A DNA stretch of 64,000 nt from the NCBI RefSeq assembly GCF_000526415.1, contig NZ_JAGA01000002.1, positions 1,542,001-1,606,000 of the forward strand, read 5' to 3'. Below the pieces are notes generated by a model. That model made no database searches and was not told the DNA's origin. It worked only from the letters and a program-made list of their open reading frames with translations. Positions 49,063 to 57,700 of the stretch are shown one piece after another. The translations under genes were made by a program, and so were the position numbers. Source of the stretch: Kallotenue papyrolyticum (GTDB lineage: Bacteria > Chloroflexota > Chloroflexia > Chloroflexales > Kallotenuaceae). Position 1 is the first letter of the stretch; every line of letters begins with the position of its first letter.

Positions 49063-49755
49063 TCAGGAGCGTGGCAGCTCGTCGCGCCGCGTCTCGTCCG
49101 GCGCGCCTTCCACGATGTTGGCGCGACCGTCGGCTGCCGTAGTATCGATGCTCTCGCGCGCGGCGCTATCAGTTGTCGGCGCCGGTTCGGCAACGGCCAG
49201 CTCTTCAACCGTGGTAGCAGCTGGGAGGGGCGGCTCATCCGGCGCGGCCGGTTGATGCAGGTGCGCCTCTTCGCGGGCTCTAGCCATGCTGGTCAACTGG
49301 CTGGTATCGGCGATCACCGCGTCGCGTCCTACAGCTTTTACGCTGTCGGCGAACAGAAACTTGGGACTGCTCATGAAGCCCTGTTTGACTTCATAGCCGA
49401 TCACCTCGCCGGCGTCGTTGATGTACAGGTCGCCGACCGTGCCGATACGGTCGCCGTGTTCGTTCATCACCGCCAGGCCGGTCAGCCGAATCTCGCGGTC
49501 TTCGTCGCGCAGTTCGGGGATCTCGCTAGCGGTGACGATCGGCTGCTCGCCGCTGACCATGATCACATCGCCGATGCCGGTGATGGCCGTCCAAGGCACG
49601 ACGCGCGCCTCGCGAAACCAGCCGCCACGCTCCACCAGCAGGGCGACCGCCCGCCGCGCGGGGGCGTCGAAGATAATGTCGTGTACGCTAGCCAGCTCTG
49701 CGCCCGTCGTCTGGTGAATGATCCGCTTACCGATCACTTCTTTGGCTTTGCGCAT
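49063..49755 (-). CDS. Tandem PRC-barrel domain protein
   Basis: The 230-residue protein contains two PRC-barrel domains: residues about 5-80 (EVIGKRIIHQTTGAELASVHDIIFD) and 85-160 (LAVMNEHGDRIGTVGDLYINDAGEVIGYEVKQG). An acidic disordered tail follows. PRC barrels occur in RimM and in photosynthetic reaction centre H subunits; stand-alone copies are common in stress operons and may bind partners at the membrane. Its ATG lies within the end of the upstream small membrane protein gene. Confidence 0.85.
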   Translation of the reverse strand: MRKAKEVIGKRIIHQTTGAELASVHDIIFDAPARRAVALLVERGGWFREARVVPWTAITGIGDVIMVSGEQPIVTASEIPELRDEDREIRLTGLAVMNEHGDRIGTVGDLYINDAGEVIGYEVKQGFMSSPKFLFADSVKAVGRDAVIADTSQLTSMARAREEAHLHQPAAPDEPPLPAATTVEELAVAEPAPTTDSAARESIDTTAADGRANIVEGAPDETRRDELPRS

Positions 49756-50053
49756 AGTGCTCTCCGGGTTGTGCGCGATCCAGTCGTCGGTGGTGATGCC
49801 AGGCCAGCGCCACGCTCACGCCCAGCACGAGCAGCAGCGCGGCGATGGTTGCCAGCTCCAGGCGCGCGCCCTCGCTCGGTTGCGCAGCCAGCCGATCCAA
49901 CGCGCGGAAGGGCGTCGTCAGCGGCGCGGTGAGCGTCAAGACGCTCCACACCACCGGGTGATCGGGCCGCGCGGCCAATAGCAGCGCGGTGAGGCGGGCC
50001 AGCAGCAGTCCTGCTATGAGCCCGGCCACTCCCATCCAGCATTTTTGTAGCAT
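49727..50053 (-). CDS. Small two-helix membrane protein (hypothetical)
   Basis: From the ATG at 50053 the product is 108 residues with two hydrophobic helices (about 5-28 and 72-92) linked by an extracytoplasmic segment, with a basic His/Arg-rich tail. An in-frame ATG at 50092 would add 13 residues; neither has a convincing ribosome site. The end overlaps the PRC-barrel gene by 29 nt. Family not recognised. Confidence 0.55.
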   Translation of the reverse strand: MLQKCWMGVAGLIAGLLLARLTALLLAARPDHPVVWSVLTLTAPLTTPFRALDRLAAQPSEGARLELATIAALLLVLGVSVALAWHHHRRLDRAQPGEHYAQSQRSDR

Positions 50054-50104
50054 GTTGTGTACCCGGAGTTGCTGCGGCGGGCGTGTCGCCATGCCCGCCG
50101 GCGC

Positions 50105-51514
50105 TCAGCGCAGTGTCGAAGGCAGAATCTTGAGCTGATTACGATACTTGGCCACCGTACGCCGGGCGACAGCGAAGCCGCGCTCGCGCAGCAGCTCCAC
50201 CAGCTCCTGATCGGTCAGTGGCCGCGTTTCGTTGGCCACCAGCTCCAGCAGCACGTCCTTGACGCTCAATGATGCGGTAAAGAAGTGGCTGAAGGGAATC
50301 ACCTCGTGCGACGGCAGTTGGACGTGCTTGTTGGCCGTCGCGCGACTCACGGTCGACTCGTGGACGCCGATCGCCGCAGCAACTTCAGCCCGGGTCAGCG
50401 GTTCCAGGTAGCGCACGCCATGGCGCAGAAACTTTTCCTGGCGCTGAATCAGGTATTCGGCGATGCGCCGGATCGTTTCGCGCCGCTGGCGCAGATTGGT
50501 CAGGAAGAGCTGCGCGCGGCTGACATACTGGGTTAGGTGCTCTTTTTCCTCAGGTGATACGCCGGCTTCGTTGGAGCGCGACGCTTTGCGCGCCAGCTCT
50601 TGATAGAGCGGGTTGAGACGCAGATAGTAGCGCTGACTTTCCACGACCTCGGCAACCAGCTTGCCGTTCTCGTCCTCACGGATGATCACATCGGGCGTAA
50701 GGTAGGTGGTCTGGGTCGGGCTGAGCGTATCATCGTTGCTGGCGCGCTCCAGAGGGTAGGGCCGGAGATATTTGCGGATGAAATCGCGCGCCGCGACCAC
50801 GTCCTCGTACTGGATGCCCAGCGCCTGGGCGATCGCACCGTAGCGATGCTCGCCCAAATCGACCCAGTGGTCGCGGATAATGGCCTCAACATAGGGATGG
50901 TCGATACCTTCCTGGCGCAGGCGCCGGAGCTGGAGCAGCAGACATTCGGGCACCGTGCGCGCGCCGACGCCAACTGGACCGACCTCTTGCAGTTTGAGCA
51001 GGATGCGCTCGACGCGCTGCAGATCAACGCCCAGGGTCGTGGCTACCTCTTCCAGCGAGGTGTCCAGGTAGCCCTGATCGTTGAGGCTGCCGACCAGGTA
51101 TTCGGCGATGAAGTGATCCGCTTCGGGTAGGCTGGCGCGCAGATCGCGCAGCAGCGTCTCGCCCAGCGAAGGGGGCGTTGCCACCAGCATAAGCGGATCG
51201 AACTCGTCGTCCTCAACCGGGCCGGTATAATCGTCGCGCTCGGCCTCCATGGTGCGCAGGTCTTCCTGCAGACAGTAGATGCAGGTCGCGCCGCTAAAGG
51301 GCCGTCCGCAGCGCTGGCAGAGCTCTTCCTCCGCTTCGGTCATCTCCAGCGCGGGATTCTCTTCCAGCTCCTGCTGGATCATCTGCTGCAGCTCCAGCGT
51401 GGAGAGGATCAGCATATTGTTGAGGGCGATGAGCGCAGGCGATGCCTTCATCTGCATCTGTGGAGCCATCTGCATGCTCATCGACATATCCATCATCGGT
51501 TGTTCGCTCCCCAT
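50105..51514 (-). CDS. rpoN: RNA polymerase sigma-54 factor with inserted zinc-ribbon motif
   Basis: The 469-residue sigma-54 has region I (SPALIALNNMLILSTLELQQMIQQELEENP-type, residues 25-57), the core-binding domain (about 110-300), the central helix-turn-helix and the RpoN box ARRTVAKYR at 450-458. Between region I and the core domain lies a C-x2-C-x8-C-x2-C motif (Cys66, Cys69, Cys78, Cys81) that looks like a zinc ribbon and is not part of the classical protein. The Met-rich N-terminus is also unusual. It would direct RNA polymerase to -24/-12 promoters and needs an AAA+ activator, none of which is encoded here. Confidence 0.93.
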   Translation of the reverse strand: MGSEQPMMDMSMSMQMAPQMQMKASPALIALNNMLILSTLELQQMIQQELEENPALEMTEAEEELCQRCGRPFSGATCIYCLQEDLRTMEAERDDYTGPVEDDEFDPLMLVATPPSLGETLLRDLRASLPEADHFIAEYLVGSLNDQGYLDTSLEEVATTLGVDLQRVERILLKLQEVGPVGVGARTVPECLLLQLRRLRQEGIDHPYVEAIIRDHWVDLGEHRYGAIAQALGIQYEDVVAARDFIRKYLRPYPLERASNDDTLSPTQTTYLTPDVIIREDENGKLVAEVVESQRYYLRLNPLYQELARKASRSNEAGVSPEEKEHLTQYVSRAQLFLTNLRQRRETIRRIAEYLIQRQEKFLRHGVRYLEPLTRAEVAAAIGVHESTVSRATANKHVQLPSHEVIPFSHFFTASLSVKDVLLELVANETRPLTDQELVELLRERGFAVARRTVAKYRNQLKILPSTLR

Positions 51515-51591
51515 AGCGTGCTCGTACTCACTTCAGGCCCAACCTCACCATGTCCATTATAACAGCAACGCGCGAGCGCCAAGGACGTGCT

Positions 51592-52264
51592 TTACACCGA
51601 CGCGCCGTGCTGAGCGCAGATCGCGGCGACGATGCGGGTCACCTGCTGCGGCGTCAGCTGCTCGGGCGCGCACCTTGCCGGTGGCGCGACTTCAAGCGCG
51701 CGCCGCACCGGCACGCTGGGCATCTGCAGCTGTAGTTCAACCAGCGGGTGGGTGAAGACCACCAGCGGCTGTACCATTGTGTGGATGCCATGGGCGCGCA
51801 GCAGCGCTTCCAGCCGCAGGGCGGCGCGCTGCGCCTGACGCGCTGAATCGGTGATCTGCCCGGCGCGGGGCACGCCCTGCAGCCCGATGCGCGCATAGCC
51901 CCAGGCATCGCCGATGTACTGCACCACGCCCGCGTGGTGCTTGACCTCGATGGCCCAGACACCGCCCGGCCCAACCAGCACATGATCGCTGTCGGCGTGC
52001 ATGCCGGCGAGGGTGACATCGTTGAGCAGGGACATACGTGTCGGGCAGCGCCGCCAGCATGCGCGGCAGCACCTGCTCGCCCGCCGCGCCGGCGCGTTTG
52101 ATGGCGAGATCCTGACCGCTGGGACCGGTCGCCAAGGCCACGCCCAGCACCAACACGAGCAGCGCGCCAAGGCTGCCAATCATCAGCGCCGCGCGGAGCT
52201 GGCCGGCGAGCACCAGGCCCAGCACCGGTAGCGCGGTCATCACAAGCAGGTAGCGTGCCAGCAA
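51592..52264 (-). pseudogene. NERD-domain protein gene with a frameshift
   Basis: The first part (from about 52264) encodes two hydrophobic helices and the beginning of a NERD (nuclease-related) domain, AGAAGEQVLPRMLAALPDTYV. The frame then changes, and the rest continues in another frame: LLNDVTLAG, DHVLVGPGGVWAIEVKHHAG with the conserved Asp/Glu-x-Lys nuclease-like residues, to the stop at 51592. One extra C in the CCC at about 52032-52034 accounts for the shift. Either the gene is broken, or the base is an assembly error. Only a TTG (52264) is available as start of the first part, and a GTG-ATG pair lies a few codons downstream. Confidence 0.75.
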
Positions 52265-52421
52265 CCCCAGGCGGCGCCGGCGCTAGCGTGTCTCGGCTTC
52301 AAGGGCGGCACGCTGATCGGCCACGTAGGCCGTTAGAGTGATCACGCGCATGGCTGGGCGACGCCGGCGCCTGACGGGGCAAGGCATGCATGGACACCGC
52401 GCCACCATCGGCCACGGCGGG

Positions 52422-52700
52422 CTAGAGACTCAGCGCGACCCATAGATTCTTGAGCAGGCCCGGCAGCAGGCCGATCACCGCCAGCGTGAAGAATTCGACC
52501 TGATTGCGCGCGATCAGATTAACAATCACCAGCAGGTGGAAGAGCCACACCCCTTCCAGCGCTAGGCTGATCAGCGGATGGTGCAGCGTCCAGGCAACCA
52601 GGCCGTAGATCAGCACAAACGAAACGATGCCGTACAGCAGCACCGCCACGGCGCGTACCTGCAACGGACGCGCTTTGAGATTGGCGAAGAATGCAGTCAT
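52422..52700 (-). CDS. Small membrane protein, 92 residues
   Basis: The protein has two to three hydrophobic helices (AVLLYGIVSFVLIYGLVAWTL, LEGVWLFHLLVIVNLIA, FFTLAVIGLLPGLLKNLW) and a basic N-terminus. It resembles no family I can name. It lies between the NERD remnant and the large sensor kinase gene, on the same strand as both. I see nothing in 52265-52421. Confidence 0.55.
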   Translation of the reverse strand: MTAFFANLKARPLQVRAVAVLLYGIVSFVLIYGLVAWTLHHPLISLALEGVWLFHLLVIVNLIARNQVEFFTLAVIGLLPGLLKNLWVALSL

Positions 52701-52788
52701 AGCGCTGGCCTTTGATGGTTAGGTATCGGTCGTTGCCCGCCATGATAACAACATCCGCGCCGGCGTCAACCGTCGTTGACGCCCCGGT

Positions 52789-55482
52789 TTATGCCCCCTC
52801 AGGCGCCGGGAGGGCGGCGTTGCTGAGTGGCAGACGCACCGTGAAGGTGCTGCCGGCTCCCTCGACGCTGCTGACCTCCACGCTGCCGTTGTGGCGGGCC
52901 ACAATCTCGCGGATCAGATAGAGGCCGATGCCAAAACCCTTGATGCGTCGTTCGTTGACGTTAGGGGCGCGGAAAAAGCGTTGGAAGAGGTTGGCTTGTA
53001 CCGTTTCCGGAATGCCAATGCCCTCGTCGCTGACCCTCAGCACCACGTGTTGGCCCTGGTGCTCGAGCCGCACCGTGATCGTGCCGCCGTCCGGGCTGTA
53101 TTTCAACGCATTCTGTAACAGGTTCTGCAGCACCTGTTCGAGGCGCTGCTCGTCGCCGACGATCGGCAGGGGCGCCTGCTCGGACAGCAGGCGTATGGTG
53201 TGGCGTTCGAGGGTTGGTTCCAGTTCCTCAACTACGCGCTGCGCCAGTGCGCATAGATCCATCGGCTGGGGCTCGATGTAGAACTGGCCCATCTGCAAGC
53301 GCGACACGTCCAGCAGGTTGCTGATCTGTTTGTTGAGGCGCAGCGCCTGCGCTTCGATGATGCTGAGGGCGCGGCGATCGCGCTCGCCGAGAATCGGTGG
53401 TGCTGCGCGCAGCAGGCGCCGTTGCAGCGCCTGAATATGGCCGAGCAGGGTTGTGAGCGGTGTTTTCAGTTCGTGTGAAGCGATGGATAAAAATTCGTCG
53501 CGTAGCTCGATCGCTGCCTGCGCCTCTTCGTAGAGCCGTGCATTGTCGATCGCCAGAGCAGCGCGGCGGGCCAGCTCCTCGGCCAGGGCCAGATCATGGG
53601 GGGTGTAGCGCCGGCCGGAAGTGCCGGCGACCAGCGAAATGGCGCCGATGGTGCGCCCGCGCGCGCGCAGTGGCACGACCATATAGGCGCAGGTGCCCAG
53701 CTCGCCAAGCAGGCGCTGCGCTTCAGCATAGCGACTCAGGTGGCGGAGATCGCCGACGTCGCCGACTAGGATGGACTTGCCCGTCTGCAGCGCGCGCCAG
53801 ATCGGATGGCGTGTGCGCGGATTGGGGGGATAGCGTCGCCGCAGTTCACGCGCCAGCTCGGCCTTGGAGGGGTCGATATGCGCCACGGCAAGCTGGTGGA
53901 GCGTCTCGTTGTCGCCCAACATATCGACCAGACACCAATCGGCCAGACGGGGCACAACCAACTGGGCGATGCGCTGGCAGGTGGTTTGATAGTCGAGTGA
54001 GAGCGCCAGGGTATGGCTGGCCTGGCCCAGAAAGCGCTGCATGGCTTCGGCGCGCTGGCGCTCGGTGATGTCGCGGATGAAGCCGGTGAACATGGGGGGA
54101 TCGGATGCGGCAATGCGCGTGACGGTCAGCTCGATCGGGAACTGACGGCCGTCGGCGCGCATGGCGCTCATCTCGACGCGTTTGCCGATGATGTTGCCAA
54201 CGCCGGTTGCAAGGTAGCGCTCCATGCCGCGCCGATGCGCCTCACGCAGCGCGGGCGGCACGATCACCTCATCCAGCGTGCGTCCCAGCACGGCGTCACG
54301 CCGGTAGCCGAAGATGCGCTCGGCGGCCGGGTTGAACTCGAGGATGCGGCTCTGATGATCGATCGTGATGATTGCGTCAAGGGCTGCCTGCAGGATGGCG
54401 CTCTTTGATTCTTCGCTCCGCTGGCGTTCGATCTGCGCGCGGCGGCGCTCGATGAACTGGCCCATCTGCTCGCCCAGCGCCGTCAGCGTCTGGATCAGCA
54501 TCTCGTCGGGCGCGTGCCGCGCCTGACTGAGCAGCTCAACAACGCCGAAGAGTTCGTGCTGGCTGCGGATCGGAAAGGCGATCGCGCTCTGCAGCCCGGC
54601 GCTGGTGGCACTGGCCAGGCGCGGGAAGGTCCGCTCGTGCTCGAGGATGCTGATCCAGGTGGCGTGGCCGCTGGCCCAGACGCGGCCGGGCAACTCTTCG
54701 CCAGGCGCCAGCGCGCCCTGGCGCGTCGCCTGTTCGAAATCATCCAGCCTTAGATGGTGTGCGCGCCAGAAGCTGGTGCAGCGCAACTGGCCGCGATGGT
54801 GATCAACGCACCAGATGCTGGCTACATCCCAGTCCAGCAGCTCGCCCATGGTACGCAGGATGAGCGGCGCAGCATCCGGGAAGGTGGCGGCCTCGGCCAG
54901 GATGCGCGTGGCCCGGTATTGCGCGCTCAGGCGACGTTCGGCGCGTGAGCGTTCGGCCACCTCGTGCTTCAACGCGCGGATCTGGTGCTGGAGTGCGATC
55001 GGGCCGCTCAGCAGCGCGGCGACGGTCTGTAGCAGCGCGCGATCGTCGGCAGTGAAGGCATCAATTGCCGGCGAGTCAATTTCGAGTAGCCCAAAGATCT
55101 GATCGTGCCAGTACAGCGGCACGGCCAGGTAGGAACGGAAGGGACTGGTGGGCCGTCCACCCTCGGCGATGACGTCACCGGAGAGAAACGGTTCGCCGGT
55201 GTCGATCACGCGCCAGCTTGGGCCGTGATTGCGCGCCATGCGCTGGCCCAGCGCCGCGGCGGCGAATGGTCCGTAGGCGGCGCGAATCACCAGTTCGTCG
55301 CCATCGATCAGCGCTACCGATCCGCCGGTGAAGGGGATCGCCGTGTTGAGCTGCGCAAGGGTGGTGGCGAGCATCTGCTCAAGATCGTCCAAGGCGTTGA
55401 TCTTGGCTGCTATGCTGGCGAGCAGCTCGGCGCGGGCTAGCGCTGGCAAACGCTCCATAGGAGAGGCGTTGGTCTCGGTCAT
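52789..55482 (-). CDS. GAF-GAF-PAS-GAF sensor histidine kinase
   Basis: The 897-residue soluble kinase has GAF1 (about 25-170), GAF2 (about 195-345), a PAS domain (about 360-480; ALDAIITIDHQSRILEFNPAAERIFGY and GFIRDITERQRAE), GAF3 (about 490-650), a classical HisKA (SIASHELKTPLTTLLG, His about 670) and a HATPase with LLQNALKYSPDGG, VSDEGIGIP and GFGIGLYLIREIV. No transmembrane helix is present. It likely integrates several cytoplasmic signals; no response regulator gene is adjacent, so it is an orphan kinase. The start is not strongly defined by a ribosome site. Confidence 0.9.
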   Translation of the reverse strand: MTETNASPMERLPALARAELLASIAAKINALDDLEQMLATTLAQLNTAIPFTGGSVALIDGDELVIRAAYGPFAAAALGQRMARNHGPSWRVIDTGEPFLSGDVIAEGGRPTSPFRSYLAVPLYWHDQIFGLLEIDSPAIDAFTADDRALLQTVAALLSGPIALQHQIRALKHEVAERSRAERRLSAQYRATRILAEAATFPDAAPLILRTMGELLDWDVASIWCVDHHRGQLRCTSFWRAHHLRLDDFEQATRQGALAPGEELPGRVWASGHATWISILEHERTFPRLASATSAGLQSAIAFPIRSQHELFGVVELLSQARHAPDEMLIQTLTALGEQMGQFIERRRAQIERQRSEESKSAILQAALDAIITIDHQSRILEFNPAAERIFGYRRDAVLGRTLDEVIVPPALREAHRRGMERYLATGVGNIIGKRVEMSAMRADGRQFPIELTVTRIAASDPPMFTGFIRDITERQRAEAMQRFLGQASHTLALSLDYQTTCQRIAQLVVPRLADWCLVDMLGDNETLHQLAVAHIDPSKAELARELRRRYPPNPRTRHPIWRALQTGKSILVGDVGDLRHLSRYAEAQRLLGELGTCAYMVVPLRARGRTIGAISLVAGTSGRRYTPHDLALAEELARRAALAIDNARLYEEAQAAIELRDEFLSIASHELKTPLTTLLGHIQALQRRLLRAAPPILGERDRRALSIIEAQALRLNKQISNLLDVSRLQMGQFYIEPQPMDLCALAQRVVEELEPTLERHTIRLLSEQAPLPIVGDEQRLEQVLQNLLQNALKYSPDGGTITVRLEHQGQHVVLRVSDEGIGIPETVQANLFQRFFRAPNVNERRIKGFGIGLYLIREIVARHNGSVEVSSVEGAGSTFTVRLPLSNAALPAPEGA

Positions 55483-55655
55483 GATTGTGCTTTCGCACGG
55501 TCCGGTTGTGCGGCGGCGATGCGATGTGGCGGTGAGCAGCAGTATATACCCCGGCGTTGCGTGCCGTCAAGCATGCTTTGATCGCCGTGGTTGCTGGAGT
55601 ACGACGTGCCGGGGGCAAGGCTGTATGGCAGGGGTAGGGATGGGGCAGGAGCGCC

Positions 55656-55934
55656 ATGGGCGGGTTGCCAACCGAACCACTGCGCCGGCGCCTCACAGCC
55701 GACGCCTTTCCGCTGCTGGTGCGCCTGCGCGATGTCGAGGATGTGCTGGACGATACGACCGCCCGGCCAGGCGGGCAGCCAACCTGGAGCGCGCCTCCGC
55801 CTGCCCCTACGACGCGGCAGGCTGGCGAGGAGCGGCGATCGCGCGCCGCAGCGGTTGGACACGACCGTAGGTCAGCGAGCGCCACAGCCACTCCAGCGGG
55901 CCAAAGCGGAAGCGCTGCAGCCACCAGTGGCTGA
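55656..55934 (+). CDS. Doubtful small ORF
   Basis: AGGAG precedes the ATG at 55656 and the first 40 residues (TEPLRRRLTADAFPLLVRLRDVE) look protein-like. The second half runs antisense through the end of the DUF418 gene and has low-complexity composition, so it may be a shadow or a decayed fragment. Otherwise I see no feature in the 55483-55806 intergenic stretch. Confidence 0.2.
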   Translation: MGGLPTEPLRRRLTADAFPLLVRLRDVEDVLDDTTARPGGQPTWSAPPPAPTTRQAGEERRSRAAAVGHDRRSASATATPAGQSGSAAATSG

Positions 55935-57084
55935 AGATCACTTGCCCACTATAGATCACCAGCGTTAGCAGCAGGCCGCCGCTGGCGCTCACTCTGCCGA
56001 ACATCCCCAGGCCGTAGCCGTAGAAGATCGTCGTGCAGATCAGCGACTGGAGCAGATAGTTGGTCAGCGCCATGCGGCCCGCGGGCGCCAGCAGCCGCAG
56101 CCGGTGCTGCCAGGCGGGGCGGTGTGCCAGCAGGACGAAGGTGGCGCCATAGCCCAGCGCCAGGATCGGACCGGCCAGCGCGAGATTCAGCAGTTGGAGG
56201 CTGACGGCGCTAACTGGGCCGATGCGCGTCTGGAGCAGGACTACTGCCAGACTCAGCGCCAGGCCCAGCGGCAGGCACCAGCGCTGCACGCGCCGCAGCA
56301 GCGCCGTGTGCGCGGCGGGAGCATGGAGGATGCCACGCTTGCCGACGTAGAGCCCCAGCAGAAACAGCGCCAGAATCGTGGGCGCCGAGAACAGCAGTCC
56401 GCTCAGCCCTACCAGCACCTGACGCGCGCGATAGGCGACGATCGCCGGGTAGCTGCCGGTGGCGTAGCTGCGGTGCTCCTCGGCAGCCTGCGCCAGCAGT
56501 TGCGCCTCGGTGGCGCGCAGTACCGCGGCAGTGCCAGGGATGATTCGCGCCAGCTCAGTCACACCGATGATCGCCGCGGTCAGCAGCGCAGCGCCCAGCA
56601 GCAGCAGCGCCGACCAGATCAGCAGCGTGCGCAGTCGGGCGTTGCGGAACAGGAGCAGCAGCAGGCCGATCAGCGCATAGCTGACCAAAATATCGCCGTG
56701 CCAGATCAGCAACGCGTGCCCCAGGCCGATCAGCAGCAGGATCAGTAGTCGACGCGCAAAGCGTCCGAGAGCCGGACGGCCACGCTGTTGGGCGCGCAGC
56801 AGGTGGATCGCGAAGCCGAAGCCAAACAACATGGCAAACAGCGAGTAGAACTTGCCTTCGGCCAGCAGCGTGATGCCCTGCGTCACCAGACGATCGAGCA
56901 GTCCCTGCTCGGCGCGGGGCAGGCGACCCATGCCGGTGGGCAGTTTGAAGGCCGCCATGTTGACCAGCAGAATACCAAAGAGCGCTAAGCCGCGCAGCAT
57001 ATCGACGATGGCGAGGCGCTCGCCCTCCTCGATCGGCGCGTCCAGCGTCGCCGGCGTTGCAGCGAGCGTGGCCTGGGTGTGCAT
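55807..57084 (-). CDS. DUF418 (YeiB-like) membrane protein
   Basis: The 425-residue integral membrane protein has about ten helices. Family landmarks are IVDMLRGLALFGILLVNMAAF, EGKFYSLFAMLFGFGFA, IWHGDILVSYALIGLLLLLFR and the C-terminal DUF418 region GRMALTNYLLQSLICTTIFYGYGLG ... FGPLEWLWRSLTYG. The function of YeiB proteins is unknown; they share a fold with acyltransferase-3 type membrane enzymes. The ATG at 57084 is supported by AGGAGG about 8 nt upstream; longer in-frame starts lack this. Confidence 0.9.
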   Translation of the reverse strand: MHTQATLAATPATLDAPIEEGERLAIVDMLRGLALFGILLVNMAAFKLPTGMGRLPRAEQGLLDRLVTQGITLLAEGKFYSLFAMLFGFGFAIHLLRAQQRGRPALGRFARRLLILLLIGLGHALLIWHGDILVSYALIGLLLLLFRNARLRTLLIWSALLLLGAALLTAAIIGVTELARIIPGTAAVLRATEAQLLAQAAEEHRSYATGSYPAIVAYRARQVLVGLSGLLFSAPTILALFLLGLYVGKRGILHAPAAHTALLRRVQRWCLPLGLALSLAVVLLQTRIGPVSAVSLQLLNLALAGPILALGYGATFVLLAHRPAWQHRLRLLAPAGRMALTNYLLQSLICTTIFYGYGLGMFGRVSASGGLLLTLVIYSGQVIFSHWWLQRFRFGPLEWLWRSLTYGRVQPLRRAIAAPRQPAAS

Positions 57085-57243
57085 CCGATCCGCCTCCTGA
57101 CGAGCAGTGTGCATGCCGGCGCGCGGCGGCTCGGCGCTCCATGGGGGTGGGCAATGGCACGACTGCACGCGCCGGCGCGGCGATAGGACGCCGGCGCGCG
57201 GCCGGCGGTTGCAGCGCGTGAACAGGGACTGTGGCGCAGACGG

Positions 57244-57570
57244 CTAGCGCGCCCGGTCGCTCGGACCGGACCGCGCCGCGCGCAGCCGCTCGTACTCGTC
57301 CGCGGAAATGAACTCGCCGCCCTCGATGCTGCGCTCCAGCTCGCGGCGCCGCGCATCGAAGCGCAGCTCGGCCTGCATCAGGCGAAAGCAGCGGTCATCC
57401 ATAATCTCTTTGCGCACAAAGTAGCCTTCCTCGTCGTCGCCGCTAAGATCGTTGTGGAGATCGATACGCACATGCACCGGCGCGCCGCAGCGCCGGCAGC
57501 GAACATAGAGATGGAGGGCGCGCGCGTCGGTCGGCGGCGCGCCGCCAAAGAGTCGTTGCCAGAAGCGCAT
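57244..57570 (-). CDS. Small protein with a CxxC-type motif, hypothetical
   Basis: The 108-residue soluble protein has one CRRC-type pair near residues 25-28, in the context YVRCRRCGAPVHVRIDLHNDLS. It also has an acidic segment (GDDEEGYFVRKEIMDDRCFR) and an amphipathic C-terminal helix (RFDARRRELERSIEGGEFI). A single Cys pair plus Cys/His nearby could bind zinc or form a disulfide. AAGGAGG before the ATG is strong. Family not recognised. Confidence 0.65.
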   Translation of the reverse strand: MRFWQRLFGGAPPTDARALHLYVRCRRCGAPVHVRIDLHNDLSGDDEEGYFVRKEIMDDRCFRLMQAELRFDARRRELERSIEGGEFISADEYERLRAARSGPSDRAR

Positions 57571-57700
57571 GCCATCCTCCTTCGATGGACGCGGCTATGC
57601 CCATGCGCGCCGCGCGCTGCCATTTTAACGCATCGTGCCGGAGGCAGGCAGGCTGCACGGGGTGTGCCACGCTGGTGCCTGGCGCGGCGCGGGGCGCGCG

